DNA of 32,462 nt, from the NCBI GenBank assembly GCA_949373255.1, contig CASICS010000005.1, positions 1 through 32,462 of the forward strand, read 5' to 3'. The notes beneath the pieces were generated by a model that saw nothing but the letters and a program-made list of their open reading frames with translations, searched no databases and had not been told where the DNA came from. Source of the stretch: an uncultured SAR86 cluster bacterium (GTDB taxonomy: Bacteria; Pseudomonadota; Gammaproteobacteria; Magnimaribacterales; AG-339-G14). Numbering within the stretch: position 1 is the first letter of the stretch; each line of letters opens with the position of its first letter. This document shows, in pieces, positions 30,488 through 32,462 of the stretch. Made by a program: the position numbers and the translations under genes.

Positions 30488-30879
30488 TTGTTTAGGGCTT
30501 TGTATTTTTCAATGATTTCTATTAAGTAAAGTTTTGACCATTTAAATCCTGTTCTTTTTGACATCTGAACATTGAGAGTCAGCTTGTCAAATCTTTCTTG
30601 TCCAATCTTTTCAATAAGGTTGTCACGATAGGGGAGAAGGTTGCCAGAGAAATAGTAATTGCAGCGCATACATTGACCGTTTACGTTGTCTTCATTAAAT
30701 CTTACTGTGGGATGTTTACCTCCTGAGTAGAAGTGTCCAGCTTGGAGCGTAGTGTGTTTGCCACAAGAAATGCATGGCTGGCCATGATCTCTGTTGCGAA
30801 TGAATTTGTGAAAGTGTGTTACTGCAATCGCTTTTAATTGCGGTAAAGATTTCTTTTTTAGGGTTTCTATTGTTGCCAT
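30484..30879 (-). CDS. NinG/Rap-like recombination protein (HNH-type zinc fold)
   Basis: RDHGQPCISCGKHTTLQAGHFYSGGKHPTVRFNEDNVNGQCMRCNYYFSGNLLPYRDNLIEKIG matches the NinG pattern; ATGA overlap with the downstream gene. Confidence 0.85.
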   Translation of the reverse strand: MATIETLKKKSLPQLKAIAVTHFHKFIRNRDHGQPCISCGKHTTLQAGHFYSGGKHPTVRFNEDNVNGQCMRCNYYFSGNLLPYRDNLIEKIGQERFDKLTLNVQMSKRTGFKWSKLYLIEIIEKYKALNK

Positions 30880-30904
30880 TTGTTAAGAATGGCTAAGTGG
30901 CTTG

Positions 30905-30937
30905 CTAAAGTTACGACATGAGAAAATGCTTTGTCAA
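30905..30937 (-). promoter_or_regulatory. Candidate Bacteroidota-type promoter for the ninG operon
   Basis: Minus strand reads TTGACA-aagcattttctcatgtcg-TAACTTTAG, close to a -33 TTG / -7 TAnnTTTG layout, 26 nt upstream of the ninG ATG. Confidence 0.4.
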
Positions 30938-31000
30938 GGGAAAACAATTAACAAAAAGCATAGGTTTTAAACAAAAACCTGTTATTTCTAAAAAAAGCAC

Positions 31001-31038
31001 AAAAAAAAAGAGCAGCCTCCGTAGAAAGAATTCTGCTC
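31001..31038 (-). terminator. Candidate intrinsic terminator
   Basis: Minus strand GAGCAG-17 nt loop-CTGCTC followed directly by TTTTTTTTT. Confidence 0.5.
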
Positions 31039-31060
31039 CTTAAATATTAGTATTACAAGT

Positions 31061-31093
31061 AAGGGCGCACTAAAGCCCTTTTGCGTAGCAAAA
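31061..31093. other. Two adjoining perfect inverted repeats
   Basis: AAGGGC(GCACTAAA)GCCCTT at 31061-31080 and TTTTGC(GTA)GCAAAA at 31079-31093; 2-nt overlap. Confidence 0.55.
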
Positions 31094-31129
31094 ATATATA
31101 AAATATATTATAAAAACAAATTAATAAAC

Positions 31130-31159
31130 AAAAAAAAACCCTCCGAATTACCAGAGGGT
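31130..31159 (-). terminator. Intrinsic terminator downstream of the RHH gene
   Basis: Minus strand ACCCTC-TGGTAATTCG-GAGGGT followed by a run of T (plus-strand A run at 31130-31138). Confidence 0.72.
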
Positions 31160-31202
31160 CAAACCAAGAAACAAAAAACTGTAATCCGTAAAGTGGATCA
31201 AT

Positions 31203-31322
31203 CTATTTATATAATAATGTGCTTCTAACGTATGCTGATAATGTCATCTTATTATTGTTTGCTTCATCTTTTAGATATTCTTTGTCTTCAGATGAAACTC
31301 TTATTCTTATAAATTCATTCAT
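31203..31322 (-). CDS. Small ribbon-helix-helix-like protein, 39 aa (not in supplied ORF track)
   Basis: MNEFIRIRVSSEDKEYLKDEANNNKMTLSAYVRSTLLYK; RHH/MobC-like pattern (IRVSxEDKEYLK...MTLSAYVRSTLL). Confidence 0.65.
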   Translation of the reverse strand: MNEFIRIRVSSEDKEYLKDEANNNKMTLSAYVRSTLLYK

Positions 31323-31368
31323 AATAATTGTGTTTAATTGTTAGTGTTAAATTCTGTTTATTTTAATA

Positions 31369-31710
31369 TTAAAAAGGTAATCCGTCTTCTTGTTCTGCAC
31401 CTACTGCTTCTTTGTCTTCTGTCAGGTCTTGGGCTATGCTAATGCATTTAAAAGTGTTAAAGAATCTCTCCTGATTTTCTGGTGAAACCCATTTTCTACC
31501 ATTAACTGCTATTTTACAGGAAACTTTCTCAAGCTCTTGAAAGTTTTCAAGTTTGTCGACATCGTCTCCAATCATTTGTATAACATAATAATTAGGAAAT
31601 TTTTCATGATGTTCGTGGACAACAAACTCTCTAATTTTAAATCCGTTTTTGCCTACTTCTTTGGCTTGATCTATCTTATAGATCGTGCCTCTTAATTCCA
31701 TTAATTCCAT
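31369..31710 (-). CDS. DUF3127-like, putative OB-fold single-stranded DNA-binding protein
   Basis: ELRGTIYKIDQAKEVGKNGFKIREFVVHEHHEKFPNYYVIQMIGDDVDKL; SSB-like acidic C-terminal tip EDGLPF. Confidence 0.7.
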   Translation of the reverse strand: MELMELRGTIYKIDQAKEVGKNGFKIREFVVHEHHEKFPNYYVIQMIGDDVDKLENFQELEKVSCKIAVNGRKWVSPENQERFFNTFKCISIAQDLTEDKEAVGAEQEDGLPF

Positions 31711-32138
31711 TCTTCTAGTGATTTTATTTTTATGTTAATTTTATTTAATTCTTTTTGTATTACATATTTTGTAAGTGTTGAGAGCCCCAAGTTGAAATCA
31801 TTTATTAAACTATCCTTCATCTCTCTCAACTCCACAAATCGCTTATTTCTAATCTCTATTCCTTCAGCCTCTGTAGTAACCCTATAAAAGGTGTTTCCAA
31901 AGCCTGTGCTGTAGTTTGTTTTAATTCCAATAGGAACAATCAAACCTCTGTATTTAAGCTCTGTAAACCGCCCTATGATAGAATTGATTGGTAGTCTATA
32001 ATTGCCGCTTAACTCTTGTGGCGTGCATGGTTCATTTTTAGAAATTAAATCATAGGTTTCTTTTCTTTTGTTTGATAGCGAATCATAAATTTTATAATAG
32101 CTGTCATTCCTTACTTGATAAGTGTCTACTTGTCCCAT
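31701..32138 (-). CDS. Phage protein with probable winged-helix DNA-binding region
   Basis: KRKETYDLISKNEPCTPQELSGNYRLPINSIIGRFTELKYRGLIVPIG reads as a wHTH; no confident family. Confidence 0.45.
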   Translation of the reverse strand: MGQVDTYQVRNDSYYKIYDSLSNKRKETYDLISKNEPCTPQELSGNYRLPINSIIGRFTELKYRGLIVPIGIKTNYSTGFGNTFYRVTTEAEGIEIRNKRFVELREMKDSLINDFNLGLSTLTKYVIQKELNKINIKIKSLEEWN

Positions 32139-32462
32139 TTTTCTCTGTGTTTTAATTCATTGTGTCTATTTATTTGTAATTCCTCCGCAAGATCAATTCG
32201 TTGACCTGCGTATTGTGCAAAAAATTGCATAAGCTTTGGGGTGTCAAAAGATTCATATAATTTGCCATAACCTCCTTTTAAAATATTTTTAAAAATTAAT
32301 GATATGTCTTGAAAAGAAAGCCAGTAATAGTCTTCTTCAATAAATGTGGCTGTGATTGAAATCTGATCTTCTGTCATTGATTTTTTTTGATTTAAAATGT
32401 CGTTTAAATAAATCAGCCAACCCCTTAAAATTGCATTAGAAAAATTAGAACCATGATTTCTT
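32126..32462 (-). CDS. DUF6633-like phage/prophage protein, open at its 5' end to the window edge
   Basis: Frame stays open upstream of the ATG: RNHGSNFSNAILRGWLIYLNDILNQKKSMTEDQISITATFIEEDYYWLSFQDISLIFKNILKGGYGKLYESFDTPKLMQFF; WLIxLND...MTExQI...FKNxxxGxYGKLYE recalled from Bacteroidota phages. Confidence 0.5.
   Translation of the reverse strand, partial: RNHGSNFSNAILRGWLIYLNDILNQKKSMTEDQISITATFIEEDYYWLSFQDISLIFKNILKGGYGKLYESFDTPKLMQFFAQYAGQRIDLAEELQINRHNELKHREKWDK

Noticed and set aside
28985-32462. True prophage integrated in eno
   Set aside because: No integrase, att repeat or restored eno end is visible, and a phage gene is cut at the same point as eno; chimera is simpler. The right edge lies outside the window, so this is not excluded absolutely.

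Overview
The window has two unrelated parts that meet at a sharp junction near 28,980-28,990. Part A (1 to about 28,984) is a compact, AT-rich gammaproteobacterial chromosome segment, almost entirely on the + strand. Its genes are cytochrome b (5'-truncated) and cytochrome c1, sspA, lpoA-like (minus strand), rsmI, RNase P RNA, and a complete dcw (division/cell wall) cluster (mraZ-rsmH-ftsL-ftsQ-like-ftsA-ftsZ-ftsI-murE-murF-mraY-murD-ftsW-murG-murC-ddl). These are followed by rpsF-rpsR-rplI-dnaB-alr, a ferritin-like diiron protein, and pyrG-kdsA-eno. Part B (about 28,985-32,462) is a minus-strand phage/prophage fragment with Bacteroidota-phage character: a DUF6633-like protein, a winged-helix-like protein, a DUF3127/SSB-like protein, a small RHH protein absent from the ORF track, NinG/HNH, a sigma-like HTH protein, a DCGC-motif phage protein, a ParB-like protein and a SET-domain protein. 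Enolase and the SET gene are both cut at the same few bases, so I read the junction as most likely an assembly or cloning chimera and not an integration. The best observations are: (1) the chimeric junction; (2) the ftsQAZ block relocated to between ftsL and ftsI; (3) a very short FtsQ-like protein with no apparent POTRA domain; (4) a phased decamer MraZ-operator-like repeat upstream of mraZ; (5) a single-nucleotide frameshift in murF at an A5T5 tract; (6) stacked terminators, hairpins and a Bacteroidota-like promoter in the phage intergenic region, possibly containing a small RNA. I did not find a convincing new defence or enzymatic system.
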